Origin: Brachypterus glaber
Lineage: Eukaryota; Arthropoda; Insecta; Coleoptera; Kateretidae
Assembly: GCA_958510825.1 (NCBI GenBank)
Contig: OY294044.1
Coordinates: 75,376,895-75,440,894 of the forward strand
DNA: 64,000 nt
Direction: 5' to 3'
The position numbers were made by a program, and so were the translations under genes. Under the pieces are notes generated by a model, which did not search any database, was not told the origin of the DNA, and saw nothing but the letters and a program-made list of their open reading frames with translations. This document shows positions 1 to 9,846 of this stretch, one piece after another (position 1 is the stretch's first letter; every line of letters begins with the position of its first letter).

Positions 1-205
1 ATTATTTATTTAATATTTATTTTTATTTTGATTTTGTTCAATTTTGTCCAGTCCGCCAAAATTTGATTACTTCGTCCAGTTTTGTCCACTCGGACAAAAT
101 CAAACAACCCTGACAATAGAGCTGTACTGTGCACAGGTTGTACAGAAGGAAGCATTGCGATGTCGCTTTGTGCCGGCCGATTATCAACAGAGTTGGTACT
201 TTCAT
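1..205. other. AT-rich sequence, no gene seen
   Basis: AT-rich start of the window with a short imperfect hairpin at about 31-105 (GATTTTGTTC / CGGACAAAATC). The two opposing 60-residue ORFs here overlap each other and resemble nothing I know. I see no gene. Confidence 0.5.
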
Positions 206-210
206 TACAA

Positions 211-2147
211 CAGCGTCGGGCAATAAGATAATTTTAAATTATTTATAATTTTTGGTTTGTTTGGAAGTTTGTTTAATACCTTTGCCGAATAAGATGAAAC
301 GTCCGTAAGACCTAATCCGTTAAACAGGCCCGGACTGGACCAAAACGGCAATTAAATAATTAATTTTACTTATTGTTGGCACAGATAATCCGTAGCCACA
401 TTCTTGACTGATTTGGTCATTATTTACTGAAGATCTGGTAGTAACGCTGCTATCTAATATTTAATAAAGATTATAGGTACTTTCTAAATCAAAATCACAA
501 AAAAATGCCCATTTGCAAATGCCATGGCTTCCAGGAAATTACAGTTCAAGTCATATTTTGCTAACTTTTGAAAGCTTAACCTAAACCTAAAAACATGAAA
601 TTTGGTTTGGGTGCGATTTAAAACAAGTTTAATCGTCACACCTGTCAAAATTACTGTTTATTTATTTGTTTATTTATTTGTTTGGTATTGTTACAGATCC
701 ATGGAGAGCCCCAAATAAGTATTAGCTTGTGCTAGGAGCTCTCCATTAATTTTGAACATTAATATAAAAATTCTGGGAAATTATTAATCTTCATTTTTCA
801 TTGTAGTCGTCCAGCTACTCTTACACTCTTCTCTTACAAATTATAACGTTTTTCTTGCAGCTTCTGGATTATTATTCATATATATATAATTACTTTTTTA
901 ATATTACAGTGAAGGTCATATTTTGATAAGTTTTGAGCACCTTAACCCAGAAATATAAAATTTGGTATGTAGGGCCTTTTGAACAAGACAAATCGACGCA
1001 TCTGTCAACATTACAGTTCAAGGTTACTTTTGTAATTTTTAAACGCCTTGATCTGGAAACATGAAATTTACGGTTCAAGGTCGTATTTTGCTAAGTTTTA
1101 ATCGCCGCTACCAAGAAACATGAAATTTGATACAGGTGGTTTTTTCAACAAGATTCAAGGTCACTTAAACACCTTGACCTAGAAAGACCAATGATACCAA
1201 ATTTTATGTTCATTTTAACAGGGTGATCAGTTTAAAAGGGCACCCTGTGTTTCTAGGTCAAAGCGTTTAAGTTACCAAATATGAGGTTGGACTGTCATTT
1301 TTTACAGCAGAGTCGATTGGTCTTGTTCCAAAGGCCCTACTAACCAAATTTCATGTTTTTGGGTCGAAGCATTCAAAATTTGACTTGAACTGTCATTTTT
1401 TGGTAGCCATGGCATTTTGTACATATAATTTTTAATAAATATTAGATAGCAGAGTTATTATCAAATCTTCAACAAATAATAACCACATAGGTCAAGAATG
1501 TGGCTACGGATGATCTGTGTTAACACCACAATATACCTTGGTGTAATCTATTAGTGATTAAATTATATAATTGTCGTGTTGGCCAAATTTCTCCAGGACG
1601 GGCCAGTTTAACGAATTAGGTAGTACGTACGTTTAATCTTATTCGGCATCAGGGCCGTAGCTATGGGGGGGATGGGGGGAGCCTCCCCCCCCCACCTATC
1701 TTGAAATCAAAAAAAGTTGCATATTTCATGGATAAAAACATAAAAGTTGCATATTTCATGGATTAAAAATATAAAAGTTGCATATTTTTTCTAGGTTTTT
1801 TTTTTAGTCATGAACTTTTTTGAGTTTTGAGAAAGGATGGGACTTTTTATCTTGAAATCAAAAAAAGTTGCATATTTCATGGATTAAAAACATAAAAGTT
1901 GCATATTTCAGTGATTAAAAATATAAAAGTTGCATATTTTTTCTAGGGTGGGAACTTTTTTTTTTAGTAATGAACTTTTTTTTTACGAGGAAAAAAGTTG
2001 TGTTTTTAGGATAAAAAAAGTTGCAATTTTTGACCTCCTCCCCCCCACCAAATCTCCTTCGCTACGGCCCTGTTCGGCATAGGTAAGTATTAAATAAAAT
2101 TACCAAAAATCAGAAATAATTTAAAATTATGTTATTATCCGACCCTG
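211..2147. repeat. Large foldback element interrupted by a hAT MITE
   Basis: The left arm (about 211-560) is the reverse complement of the right arm (about 1340-1649 plus 2081-2147). Examples are the block around CCGTAGCCACATTCTTG on the left and CAAGAATGTGGCTACGG on the right, and the termini CAGCGTCGG and CCGACCCTG. The middle (560-1330) holds three or four diverged direct repeats of roughly 110 bp built on 'aaacatgaaatttggt', followed by inverted copies of the same motif. There is no coding potential. Without the nested insertion the element is about 1.5 kb. The target duplication is unclear. It is probably a non-autonomous DNA element; the superfamily is not recognised. Confidence 0.7.
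1650..2072. mobile_element. hAT-type MITE with exact 8-bp TSD
   Basis: Terminal inverted repeats are a perfect 12 bp (CAGGGCCGTAGC at the left, GCTACGGCCCTG at the right). They are flanked by identical 8-bp direct repeats TTCGGCAT at 1642-1649 and 2073-2080. An 8-bp duplication is the hallmark of the hAT superfamily. The interior is a set of direct repeats of 'aaaagttgcatatttcatgg' with poly-G and poly-C stretches near the ends, and has no ORF. It sits in the right arm of the surrounding foldback, whose left arm near 285-297 gives the uninterrupted sequence. Related fragments lie at 3385-3560 and 19420-19700. Confidence 0.9.
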
Positions 2148-2329
2148 TTTTCGCATGTTTACTATTCTGATAATTGTTTTGTGTAGAAATCCGACTCTGT
2201 TTTTTACCAAACTTCTCGCCCATTTACGGGCCTTAATTATTAAAAATGCTATTAATGCTATTAATTGTATTCGTCTTTTGTAAAAACCAAAGACATAATA
2301 AAAGACCTAATATATTAGGGGAAACTGGG

Positions 2330-2870
2330 AGAATGGCGTACCATTAAGGGAAAAGCTTAATAAAAAACAAGCCGTATATTTCATTTTTCCAAAAACTTTA
2401 AAATCAAATTAACAATTCTTTCTAAAATTTATCTTTTTTGAAAAAGGAAAACTTTTTGAAAAAAAAATCAAAAAAAAACTTAAAAAAAAATATTTTTAAC
2501 TATGTGGATGTGGATTTTTTTTTTGAAAATTATAGTTTTTTCAGTTTGACGTCTCATAACTTTTTTTGTTTTTGAAGGAATTACTTTCAAAAACAATAGG
2601 AATCTTCCCCTTATAGAACTTTATTTTTCCTGAAAATTTCAAGTGAATCGGATTATTCGTTCCTGCAGCTCATGAGTTATCGTTTCCACAAAAAACGTGA
2701 CATGGGACGGACAGACAGACAGACGGAAATTACCAAAGTTTCTTATTTTTTCATGAAAACATATATATCCAAAAAAAAATTGTCTAGGACGTTTTTTGGC
2801 GATGTTGGTCAATAATGTTATACTAGCGCTTGCTCTCACGGTGCTTTTTTGGGGTTATTTTTGTTTTTTT
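2330..2870. repeat. Dispersed repeat family F, copy 1
   Basis: AT-rich block with the hallmark order of this family: a run around 'cataactttttttgtttttg', then 'tactttcaaaaacaatagg', 'cggattattcgttc', an ACGGACAGACAG run, 'tttcttattttttcatgaaa' and 'ctaggacgttttttggcga'. The same order recurs at about 19.84-20.34, 39.49-40.11 and 45.17-45.80 kb, and in altered, folded form at 14.2-15.8 kb. There is no ORF of substance. The family identity is unknown. Confidence 0.6.
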
Positions 2871-3384
2871 CGAAAAACATCAAAACTTCATTAAATCTGA
2901 GTAACCTGAAGGAAGAGTTTTGTTGACTCACTTAAGAGTTTCATTTTAAAGAACATTGCTTTTTATGGATAGTGGACTTTTTAAACCTAGAAGGAGTAAA
3001 GTTTGGAGAGGCGGACATAGGCCGGAGTGGAGGATGCTTTTGATGTGCTGATCCCATGAAAAGCTTTTGAAATCATATTTAAAATGGTTTCTCCAGTTGA
3101 TGGCTTATCCATTTATCTAAATAGGATGGGTTGGGGCTTTTTTTAAATTAAGATGCTTATCTTTTGTTGCAGTTAACTTTTATTTTTCATTGAGAAAACC
3201 ATTGGGTCAGGGTCAAGTTGGGTTTTTGCTTTTTCTAAAAGGCCTGTTGAAACACAGCGAACAAAGCATCTCACAGGGACAAAATTCTGAATTTTTGCAT
3301 ATGGCTATTTTTGATATCGCCGTTTTCGAATAAACTAACAAAAAAATTCAAAACTATTTCAAAAACTGATGCGTCATGACCAGG
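2871..3384. other. No feature seen
   Basis: About 500 bp of AT-rich DNA between repeat copies. No ORF, repeat or splice-linked coding block could be supported. Confidence 0.4.
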
Positions 3385-3560
3385 TCCGTAGCTATCTTGA
3401 AATCAAAAAAAGTTGCATATTTCATGGATTAAAAACATAAAAGTTGCATATTTCATGGATTAAAAATATAAAAGTTACATATTTTTTCGGACCTTTTTTT
3501 AGTTATGAACTTTTTTTTGTCGAAGAAAAAAGTTGTGCTTTTTTACCTTTTTTTTTCTGG
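3385..3560. repeat. Truncated relative of the CAGGGCCGTAGC hAT MITE
   Basis: Begins with CAGGTCCGTAGCTATC, one base different from the terminus of the element at 1650. It continues with the same 'aaagttgcatatttcatgg' repeats, but no matching right terminus is present. Interpreted as a 3'-truncated copy. Confidence 0.6.
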
Positions 3561-3937
3561 CATCTGTTGCACCTGGTTTTGGGATATATGTAGTAAAAAT
3601 GTTTACAGAGTTGGGGATAGTGGGGCACTTTGCACCTACATTCCAATGCAGGTTAATATATTAACTAAACAGCGGACGCTTGTTTAGTTGTGTTACGTTA
3701 TCCTGTTAACTGTTTGTTTTTTAACTTGAATATTTTATATAGTTAAACGCATGGTATTTTCCCACTTTCCCATATGTCTTTGACAAAAACACTATTTAAT
3801 TGTATTTTTTATGAGGAAATTGTTTTTTTGGCATGCTGCAGCATAACTTTTTAATAAGTTCATTTATTATTTTCAATATTTTATTTTTCTGGAATATCGA
3901 AAATATTAAATTGTACCCAAAATTTTAATGTTTTCAG
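3561..3937. other. Upstream intron sequence, no coding block seen
   Basis: AT-rich sequence ending in a polypyrimidine tract and TTTTCAG acceptor at 3936-3937. It is probably the intron before the first visible NDOR1 exon. No flavodoxin-domain exon was found here or further left. Confidence 0.5.
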
Positions 3938-4603
3938 GATGTCAGACTAATTAAATTAAAAACAAATGGTGAGGAATATCTTCCAGGGGACTTGGTAGTC
4001 CTGCGACCAAAAAACCTCCTCTGGCAAGTAGAACAGTTTCAAAACGTACTAAAAACAAACGGCATTAACATATCACCGGACGAGGTTTTTGAAATATCTC
4101 AAAACGATCCCCATATACCAGTCCCTGATGTTTTAAAGTATAAGGTAACTTTCCAGCAGCTTTGTGAGGAATATTGGGACTTAATGTCAATACCTAGGCG
4201 TTATACTTTCAGCATTTTAGCTCAAATCACTGACAGTGAACTAGAAAATGAAAAATGTATTGAATTTACTACTGCAGAAGGTCAGGATGACCTATATACA
4301 TATGTTAACAGACCAAAAAGGAATATTGTCGAAGTTTTAAATGATTTTCCTCATGCAACAAAAAACTTGTCAAAAGAAATGCTTTTCGAGATACTTCCAC
4401 CTATTAAACCCAGGGAGTTTTCAATTGCTAGCAGTTGTAAAACTCATAGAAACGAAGTACATGTGCTTCTAGCTGTGGTTAAGTTTAAAACTAAGTTGGT
4501 CAAGGAAAGGTTTGGATTGTGTTCCAATTATTTGGCTGATCTTCAAAAAGGTGATTCGATTACTGCATGGATAAAGCATGGGAGTTTTCGATTTCCATCA
4601 AAT
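3938..4603 (+). CDS. NDOR1: NDOR1-like diflavin oxidoreductase, exon a (FAD domain)
   Basis: A 222-codon internal exon, phase 0 at both ends, bounded by a TTTTCAG acceptor (3936-3937) and a GTAAGT donor (4604). It carries the FAD-binding, connecting-domain part of the CPR-like diflavin reductases: a PGDLVVLRPKN segment near its start, the FAD motif REFSIAS, and the GLCSNYLADL segment that contacts the FAD pyrophosphate. In this family (human NDOR1, yeast Tah18) the enzyme passes electrons from NADPH through FAD and FMN to the anamorsin/Dre2 partner in cytosolic iron-sulfur cluster assembly. That role is family knowledge, not shown here. The N-terminal flavodoxin (FMN) domain is absent from the window. 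There are no stops or frameshifts, so the locus looks functional. Confidence 0.88.
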
Positions 4604-4929
4604 GTAAGTCTTATTTTTCATATAAATTTTGGTAAATGGTTTTTGTAGTGGGTAAACCAGTGTAAAAACTATGCCATAAAACATTTACATAGGGGGCACT
4701 AGATTTATTCAAAATGCCTAAGCAAAACCTATACATGGTTATATTTCAAAAACGTGTTATAGAAAAAAGCATTAATTATAATTATTAATTACACTGCTCT
4801 ACAGAAATAGACTTTTTTTATTTGCCGGGGATCTTTTAGTTGAAAACTTTAAATTTAAAAAAGTAGCCAAACACCTTGGGTATGAATATATTTTCATAGT
4901 CTGCTGATATAATATTTAAAAAAAATAAA

Positions 4930-5060
4930 GGCGAAACAATATGGGGCAAAATGGTGACAACGCCTTCCCATTTCGCAAGCCCCTGCTTAAAGTTACCAAA
5001 TAAAAATTACACAGAATGATAGCCTTTATCAATGTTAGGGCATGTTCAAAAATTCTTTAC
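4930..5060. repeat. Fragment of the large foldback family seen at 22.3 kb
   Basis: The stretch around 'cccatttcgcaagcccctg', then 'accaaataaaaattacac' and 'tagcctttatcaatgtta', matches 22865-22945 closely and in the same order. Neither terminus of the element is present, so this is a relic inside the NDOR1 intron. Confidence 0.65.
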
Positions 5061-5695
5061 TATTATTCAGTATTGAAGTCGCTATAGTCCGAACTAGAAG
5101 AATTTTTGTGGCCAAAAAATAACAAAATGACGAACGTTTTTCAAAAATTTTCAAAATTTGATTTACAGCTGTAAATACTAGAAGGGGGAGTTTGGGACCC
5201 TTCGTACCGTTTTTACAGATTTCGTTGTAAAATCTCAATCAAATATTTTTAATTCTATTTTTTCTTTTATGAATCAAACAAACATGAATTTATCTATAGA
5301 AAAAATATATTAAAGAAAATTTAAATTAATATGTAAACGAAAAAATGTGTTATTTAAAATCTTATGCAAATTGTATGAATGTGCCCCTCTGTGGGGTACC
5401 TTCATACAGTAAAAAAAATCTGTGTTGCTAGTACGTTTATTATTATCCGAGTTATTATTATGTTAATGGAAAATAAACCTACAGTTAACAAAAAACAACA
5501 TTACAATTTTCAGTTTAAATTAAATTTGTGTGGTTGATTGCTGGTCGGAACTCTCCTCCTCTCTTTCCCTTTTAAAGCTGGTTTCTTCGACTTTTCGTCT
5601 CCACTTCTTGTAAGTTTTTTCTTATATTTCTTTACCATGTGGTAAAGAACTATAAGAAAAAAATTCTAAAAAAATTGACATATTAAATTTATATC

Positions 5696-5782
5696 CCCAG
5701 CAAAACATTACCGACTGGCCATCACTGGGCCATCAACCCGTGTGATGGCCCAGTGATAGCTCTTCGTTAAAGTTTTGCTGGA
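5696..5782. mobile_element. Very short CCCAGC-terminus MITE
   Basis: An 87-bp near-palindrome with arms CCCAGCAAAAC at the left and GTTTTGCTGGA at the right, and inner arms around CACTGGGCCATCA and TGATGGCCCAGTG. Taking the last base as a mutated G, the flanks are TC (5694-5695) and TC (5783-5784), matching the 2-bp duplication of the other CCCAG-ended elements in the window. The inverted repeat is plain; the family assignment is inference. Confidence 0.55.
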
Positions 5783-6502
5783 TCTGAAGAAGGCACATGT
5801 ATATTGACCTTCGGCACCGTATGAATCTGCTCTTATGCAGTTATTTATATTTTGTAACAATACTCAAGATTCAAGTATAAATACTTTCTTATTTATTATT
5901 AAAACATAATTTTGACTATTTTTACTTACCATAAAAAAATACTTGAAACAAATACATATACATACACCAAATACAATTTTATAGTAATTCAACTTCAAGA
6001 TGCAGTAGGAGTAAATTAAAGGATCGCGCACGCGGCAGTTGGCGCGTGGTTTCATTGGTTAAAACACTTACGAGAGTAGGGGTGTAGAAAATTAAACAGG
6101 TCAGTACGAGAGCACTTGCGATGAAGCGTACAATGGAACGTTATATAGAAATATATTTTTTGAGTCCTACCCTGTCACTAAATCTGTTCTTGTCACGTTC
6201 GTTTGTTTACACTTACTGTATTTTGAAGTTGAATATACTATAGGCGCTAAAGCAATTTTAAGCGTTAGCGTTAAAAAAGTTTTTTTACTGTACTACTTCT
6301 CGATGGTAGCTGAGGACGCCTGCCTCTCACTGGCAGATCTGGCACGAAAAGAGCTATATGCGGACTCAAATGCGAGTAATAAAACCTTATTTTTTTACGT
6401 AAGATAAGATGTAGGAATGTGCCCCGTGTACGAATGGTCCCAAACTCCCCATATGCATAATTTTATGTTTTTTTTCGAAAAATAATTAAGTTTGTGTTTT
6501 AG

Positions 6503-6729
6503 GATACTCCAGTGGTATTGGTAGGCCCTGGGACAGGCGTAGCGCCTTTCAGAAACTACATTTTTGACAGAGTATCAAAAAATCAATCGACTTCAGAAAA
6601 TACACTATTATTTTTTGGTTGTAGAAACAAATATAAAGACTTTTTGTGCAAGGAAGATTTTAAAGAATTAGAAAAAGATAAGAAAATCCATTTAATTTGT
6701 GCTTTTTCGAGGGACCAAGAACATAAAAT
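6503..6729 (+). CDS. NDOR1: NDOR1-like diflavin oxidoreductase, exon b (NADPH domain)
   Basis: A 227-bp exon after a TTTTAG acceptor (6501-6502), ending at a GTAAGA donor (6730). It starts in phase 0 and ends with two bases of a codon. It encodes the nucleotide-binding core of the ferredoxin-NADP reductase module, with the glycine-rich signature GPGTGVAPFRNYI followed by an LLFFGCRN strand and ICAFSRDQ. These fit the NADPH ribose and pyrophosphate binding segments of NDOR1 and CPR. The reading frame joins exactly to exons a and c. Coding sequence is far less repetitive than the flanking introns. Confidence 0.9.
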
Positions 6730-6945
6730 GTAAGACATTTACCAATTTGGCCTCCAGTTTTTTTTAATAATTAATGATTAATGGCACTACCGGGTGTAAC
6801 AAGACTGGGGTACACCCCATTTTTATGAAAATTTTAGGAATATTTCCAGAGTTTACATCTAAAAATTACGGTTTAAAATATGAAAATGATATTAAATATG
6901 AACGATTTAATAGCTTGTGTGCTACAATATGCATTGTAGGGTTAA

Positions 6946-7083
6946 AATTCTGTGGCTTGGTTCTAAAAGGGCCGATCTCCATTTGTCAGTAGCAGCGTTG
7001 TTAAAATATTACATAAGATTTGACGTGAAAACGTTGCTATTGACACATGGAGATTCGTCTTTTTAGAACCAAGCCACCGAATT
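6946..7083. mobile_element. Short palindromic MITE (AATTC-GTGGCTTGG termini)
   Basis: A 138-bp foldback in NDOR1 intron b-c with termini AATTCTGTGGCTTGGTTC and GAACCAAGCCACCGAATT. Inner arms pair around GATCTCCAT and ATGGAGATTC. A second, more decayed copy lies at 16034-16145. The left flank is TTAA and the right flank ATTA, so the target duplication is uncertain. There is no coding capacity. Confidence 0.7.
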
Positions 7084-7200
7084 ATTATGTTAATATCGAT
7101 ATTCACAAAAATGGTGAACGTGCTTATGTTTCCTTGAAAATTAAAATAATGAAATATTATTTTATTAAACTAAATCTGGCCAAAACTTATTACCCTTAAA

Positions 7201-7542
7201 CAGGGCCGTCGAGAGGGGGGGGGTCGGGGCGTTTCCCCCCGGACCGGGAGTTTCTTAGGGGGCGTGCCGGATTTTTTCTTTTTTATTCATCAAAATTTTT
7301 CAGGAGAGAGACCTGGATTTTTCTGGAGGACCCCGAGTAGGGAGGGATGATTACCCTTCTCTCTAGTCATCAAAATTTTCGGGAGAAAAAAATTTTTTTG
7401 GGGGGCGGATTGTTCTGGGGGGCCCGGGTAGGGGTGATGAGCTTTTTTAGTCATAAAAATTTTTGGGAGGAAAAATAATTTTATGATTGGGGAGCCCGTA
7501 GGTTACTAAGTCCCGGACCCCGAATTTCTCTCTACAGTCCTG
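7201..7542. mobile_element. hAT-like MITE in NDOR1 intron
   Basis: Starts CAGGGCCGTCGAGAG and ends CTCTCTACAGTCCTG (12 of 15 bases inverted-complementary). It is flanked by CCCTTAAA (7193-7200) and TCCTTAAA (7543-7550), a 7-of-8 match to an 8-bp duplication as expected for hAT. The interior is G-rich with three 'agtcatcaaaattttt'-type repeats, a motif shared with 20430-20470 and 36300-36430. It lies wholly within the intron at 6730-7615. Confidence 0.75.
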
Positions 7543-7615
7543 TCCTTAAAACCTTCAAAATTATTTATTATTAACGAATTAATGATTTATTAATATTTTT
7601 TTTTATAAATTTTAG

Positions 7616-7841
7616 ATATGTTCAAGATCAAATTTTAAAAAATGGGAAAGCAGTATGGAACATTCTTAAAAATAACGGTAGTATTTTTGTAGCTGGTAAT
7701 GCGAAAAATATGCCTCAAGCTGTAAAAAATGCATTTATAGATGTATTACAACAATATGGAATCATGAGTGAGGAACAGGCTATAAAATTCATAGAAAATA
7801 TGGAAAAATCTAACAGATATCAAACAGAATGCTGGTCATAA
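7616..7841 (+). CDS. NDOR1: NDOR1-like diflavin oxidoreductase, last exon
   Basis: The exon follows a TTTTAG acceptor (7614-7615). Its first base completes the split codon from exon b, followed by 74 codons and a TAA stop at 7839-7841. It encodes the C-terminal NADPH-domain helices, including VQDQILKNG, a GSIFVAGNAKNMP strand-turn segment and the terminal ECWS. The penultimate tryptophan is the residue that stacks on the flavin isoalloxazine ring in this family. With exons a and b the visible product is about 372 residues, roughly the last two thirds of a normal NDOR1. There are no lesions. Confidence 0.9.
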
Positions 7842-7915
7842 TGTAATAGAAAATTTTAGTATAATTTATATTTATTGTTAATTTTATTTTTACAAATAAA
7901 TGTTGTTTTTTATTA
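7842..7915 (+). terminator. NDOR1 3' UTR and polyadenylation signal
   Basis: A short AT-rich 3' UTR with AATAAA at 7895-7900, about 55 bp after the stop codon. Cleavage is expected 10-30 bp downstream. No competing signal lies closer to the stop. Confidence 0.75.
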
Positions 7916-7967
7916 ATTTATTTGTACTTTTTACTTGTTTATAAACAAGTATACTTGTGATACAAAA

Positions 7968-8101
7968 TGGTATATTAAAGTACTAGTTTCATAACATACG
8001 TTTTTAGCGCACGAGTACAAGTTTAGAAAACGAGCCGCTTGCGGCGAGTTATATAAAGTACTAGTGCGCTAAAAACGTGTTATGAAACGAGTGCTTTATA
8101 C
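7968..8101. repeat. Palindrome with GC-rich centre, copy 1
   Basis: Arms 'aaagtactagtttcataaca' and 'tgttatgaaacgagtgcttt' with 'tttttagcgca' and 'gcgctaaaaa' inside. The centre is GAGCCGCTTGCGGCGAG. It is close in sequence to the palindrome at 14404-14569 and similar in architecture to those at 15427 and 16454. It lies just downstream of NDOR1. Confidence 0.75.
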
Positions 8102-8660
8102 AATTTTTTCTATTTTGCTCTAAAATTTTAAAAAACTTACATTTAAATTGATTACTGATTTAGGGATTTTTGTTTTGGATTGGCAATACAGTTTACACCA
8201 TGTTTAAAATTCTAAGAACAAATGATATTTTGATATATTTTATAGCATTCTCTTCTCTTTTTTACTGCAATTAACCAAGCCACAATTTTAACATGGTAAA
8301 AATAACCTAAACACAAAATTTTGTACAAAATTCAACTTTAAAGCGAGATTGACATTTGCACGGAAAACGTCAAGCGATAGGCCAGGTCTGTTGCCAACCC
8401 AAAAGAACAAAAAGTACAGACCTCTTATAGGCCTATAAGAACACGCAAAAAGCGTGTGATTATGAGCTTATAAGAGTCGCAAAATAGAAAAAATATATAT
8501 TTTTTGTACAAAAAAAAATACATATTTTTTTCTTTAATCATCTTATTTTTTCCTGAAACTTCAAGAAATATCAAAACAAGCAAATAAACAAATGACGTCT
8601 GTCTGTATGCACGATAAGTTAAGAAAGCTTTAAGCTAGACACTTGAAATTTGGTATACAG
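8102..8660. other. No gene seen
   Basis: AT-rich intergenic DNA with small palindromes (for example TATAGGCCTATA near 8430). No credible ORF. Confidence 0.4.
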
Positions 8661-8671
8661 ATGTAGTTTTG

Positions 8672-8865
8672 TCTCATCAAACATTGGTTTGCTGGCCGCC
8701 CGTGGGCAAAACCACATTGGGCCTACATACTGAGGAGACATCAGCCACCCTAAGGCCGCATACGACGGGCCACTGTTGGCAAAACTACATTGGCCGCCCG
8801 AAGGCCGCTTTAAAGCCGATAAATTCGATCGTAAAATCGTACATTGGCCAAGGTCAGTTGCACCC
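8672..8865 (-). repeat. GGCCAATG repeat element, copy 1
   Basis: A GC-richer block built on GGCGGCCAATGTA and TTGGCAAAACT motifs, inverted relative to a second copy at 9847-10070. Both copies happen to be open in one frame and give similar peptides (TTGHCWQN / TTGQCWQN). The open frames run on opposite strands with unrelated flanks, so I read this as a non-coding repeat. Confidence 0.6.
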
Positions 8866-9351
8866 ACAAAAAATGCAAGTTTTAAATATGTCAAAATGTC
8901 AATTTTATTAATTATTTTATAGTTCAAGTAAGATTTTATGAAAGTGGTTGGAATAATTTGACATATTGTCTAATAAGTTATTACAGATAATACGCGAATG
9001 CGAATAATGTTAAATAACAGTAGCTGCTGAAAGAAATGAAAAACTAGCAAATATAGAGGTTCTAGATCTGCAGAAGAAAGAATTCTTAGACTTAAGTCTC
9101 CCCAAGATGGTTATTTTTATGTTAATATTCCTTATTTTTTACAAAATTAATGGAGAGCCAATCTGTATACCAAATAATTTAATAAATAAATGTCGAATAT
9201 TAAAATTATTAAAAATATATTATATAATAAACTGAAAAAACATTTAGATTATTTAATCATATAAAAAATTTAAACACAATATTTAGTAAATCTTATGGGA
9301 AATAAAAATTTGAACTCCTTAGTAATGAAATTTATAGTTTATGATTTTTGT
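8866..9351. other. AT-rich stretch with a weak coding-like block
   Basis: At 9020-9110 (+) a short frame reads ERNEKLANIEVLDLQKKEF after an AACAG that could be a splice acceptor. It lacks a matching donor and is not assignable. The remainder is AT-rich with no feature. Confidence 0.2.
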
Positions 9352-9667
9352 TTAAAAAAGGTTTTTTTTTGCTTCATAAAAATTTCCAATCTCGGAATTA
9401 TCGACGCGTTGGCGGGCGGTGGTTTTCGACCCAGGAAAATTTGTATCGTTTATAGCCAGCACCGCGACTCGTAAAAGGTGTTCTCTTAAATAATTAAGTA
9501 AATTTTCATTTCCTTCTTTCCGAGCCTGCACGCCTTTTAACCGTTTCTTCCTGTATCAATTTTTCTTCAATCTTAACAAAACTCTCCGAAACATTAAACT
9601 TTTCCAGGTCCACTTGTTCGCATCCTGCTTCCAATAACCCAATAGCTTGAGCTTTCTTTTCTAAACA
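9352..9667 (-). pseudogene. Unidentified coding remnant with frameshift
   Basis: This stretch has clearly lower AT than its surroundings. On the minus strand about 52 codons are open from a TGA at 9668-9670, with peptides AIGLLEAGCEQVDLEKF and FVKIEEKLIQEE, ending in a TGA near 9510. A frame offset by one base then stays open to a TAA at 9352-9354, with KEGNENLLNYLREHLLRVAV and PGSKTTARQRVDN. The two halves abut near an AAACGGTTAAAAGG stretch, so a single indel would make one charged, helix-rich product of about 105 residues. I do not recognise the family. It could be a decayed gene exon, a retrocopy or part of an autonomous transposon. Confidence 0.4.
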
Positions 9668-9846
9668 TCATTTAATTGATGCATTTCTAATTACGTACTT
9701 AATTAAATTTAATCCTTTATTGATTATGTAGGTACTTTATAATTATTATAAATAATTTTTTCAAATATTGCCTACATTGACAACTGCATTGCTTCTAAAC
9801 AATTATTCAATTTACACAACTACATTTTCTTGCTTTTTTTACAGAT

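Larger units (their letters stand above)
4604..6502 (+). other. NDOR1 intron a-b with repeat insertions
   Basis: A 1.9-kb intron from the GTAAGT donor at 4604 to the TTTTAG acceptor ending at 6502. It contains a fragment of the 22.3-kb foldback family at about 4930-5060 and a short CCCAGC-terminus MITE at 5696-5782. A 36-bp imperfect palindrome at about 5620-5657 overlaps a small antisense ORF. Confidence 0.75.
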
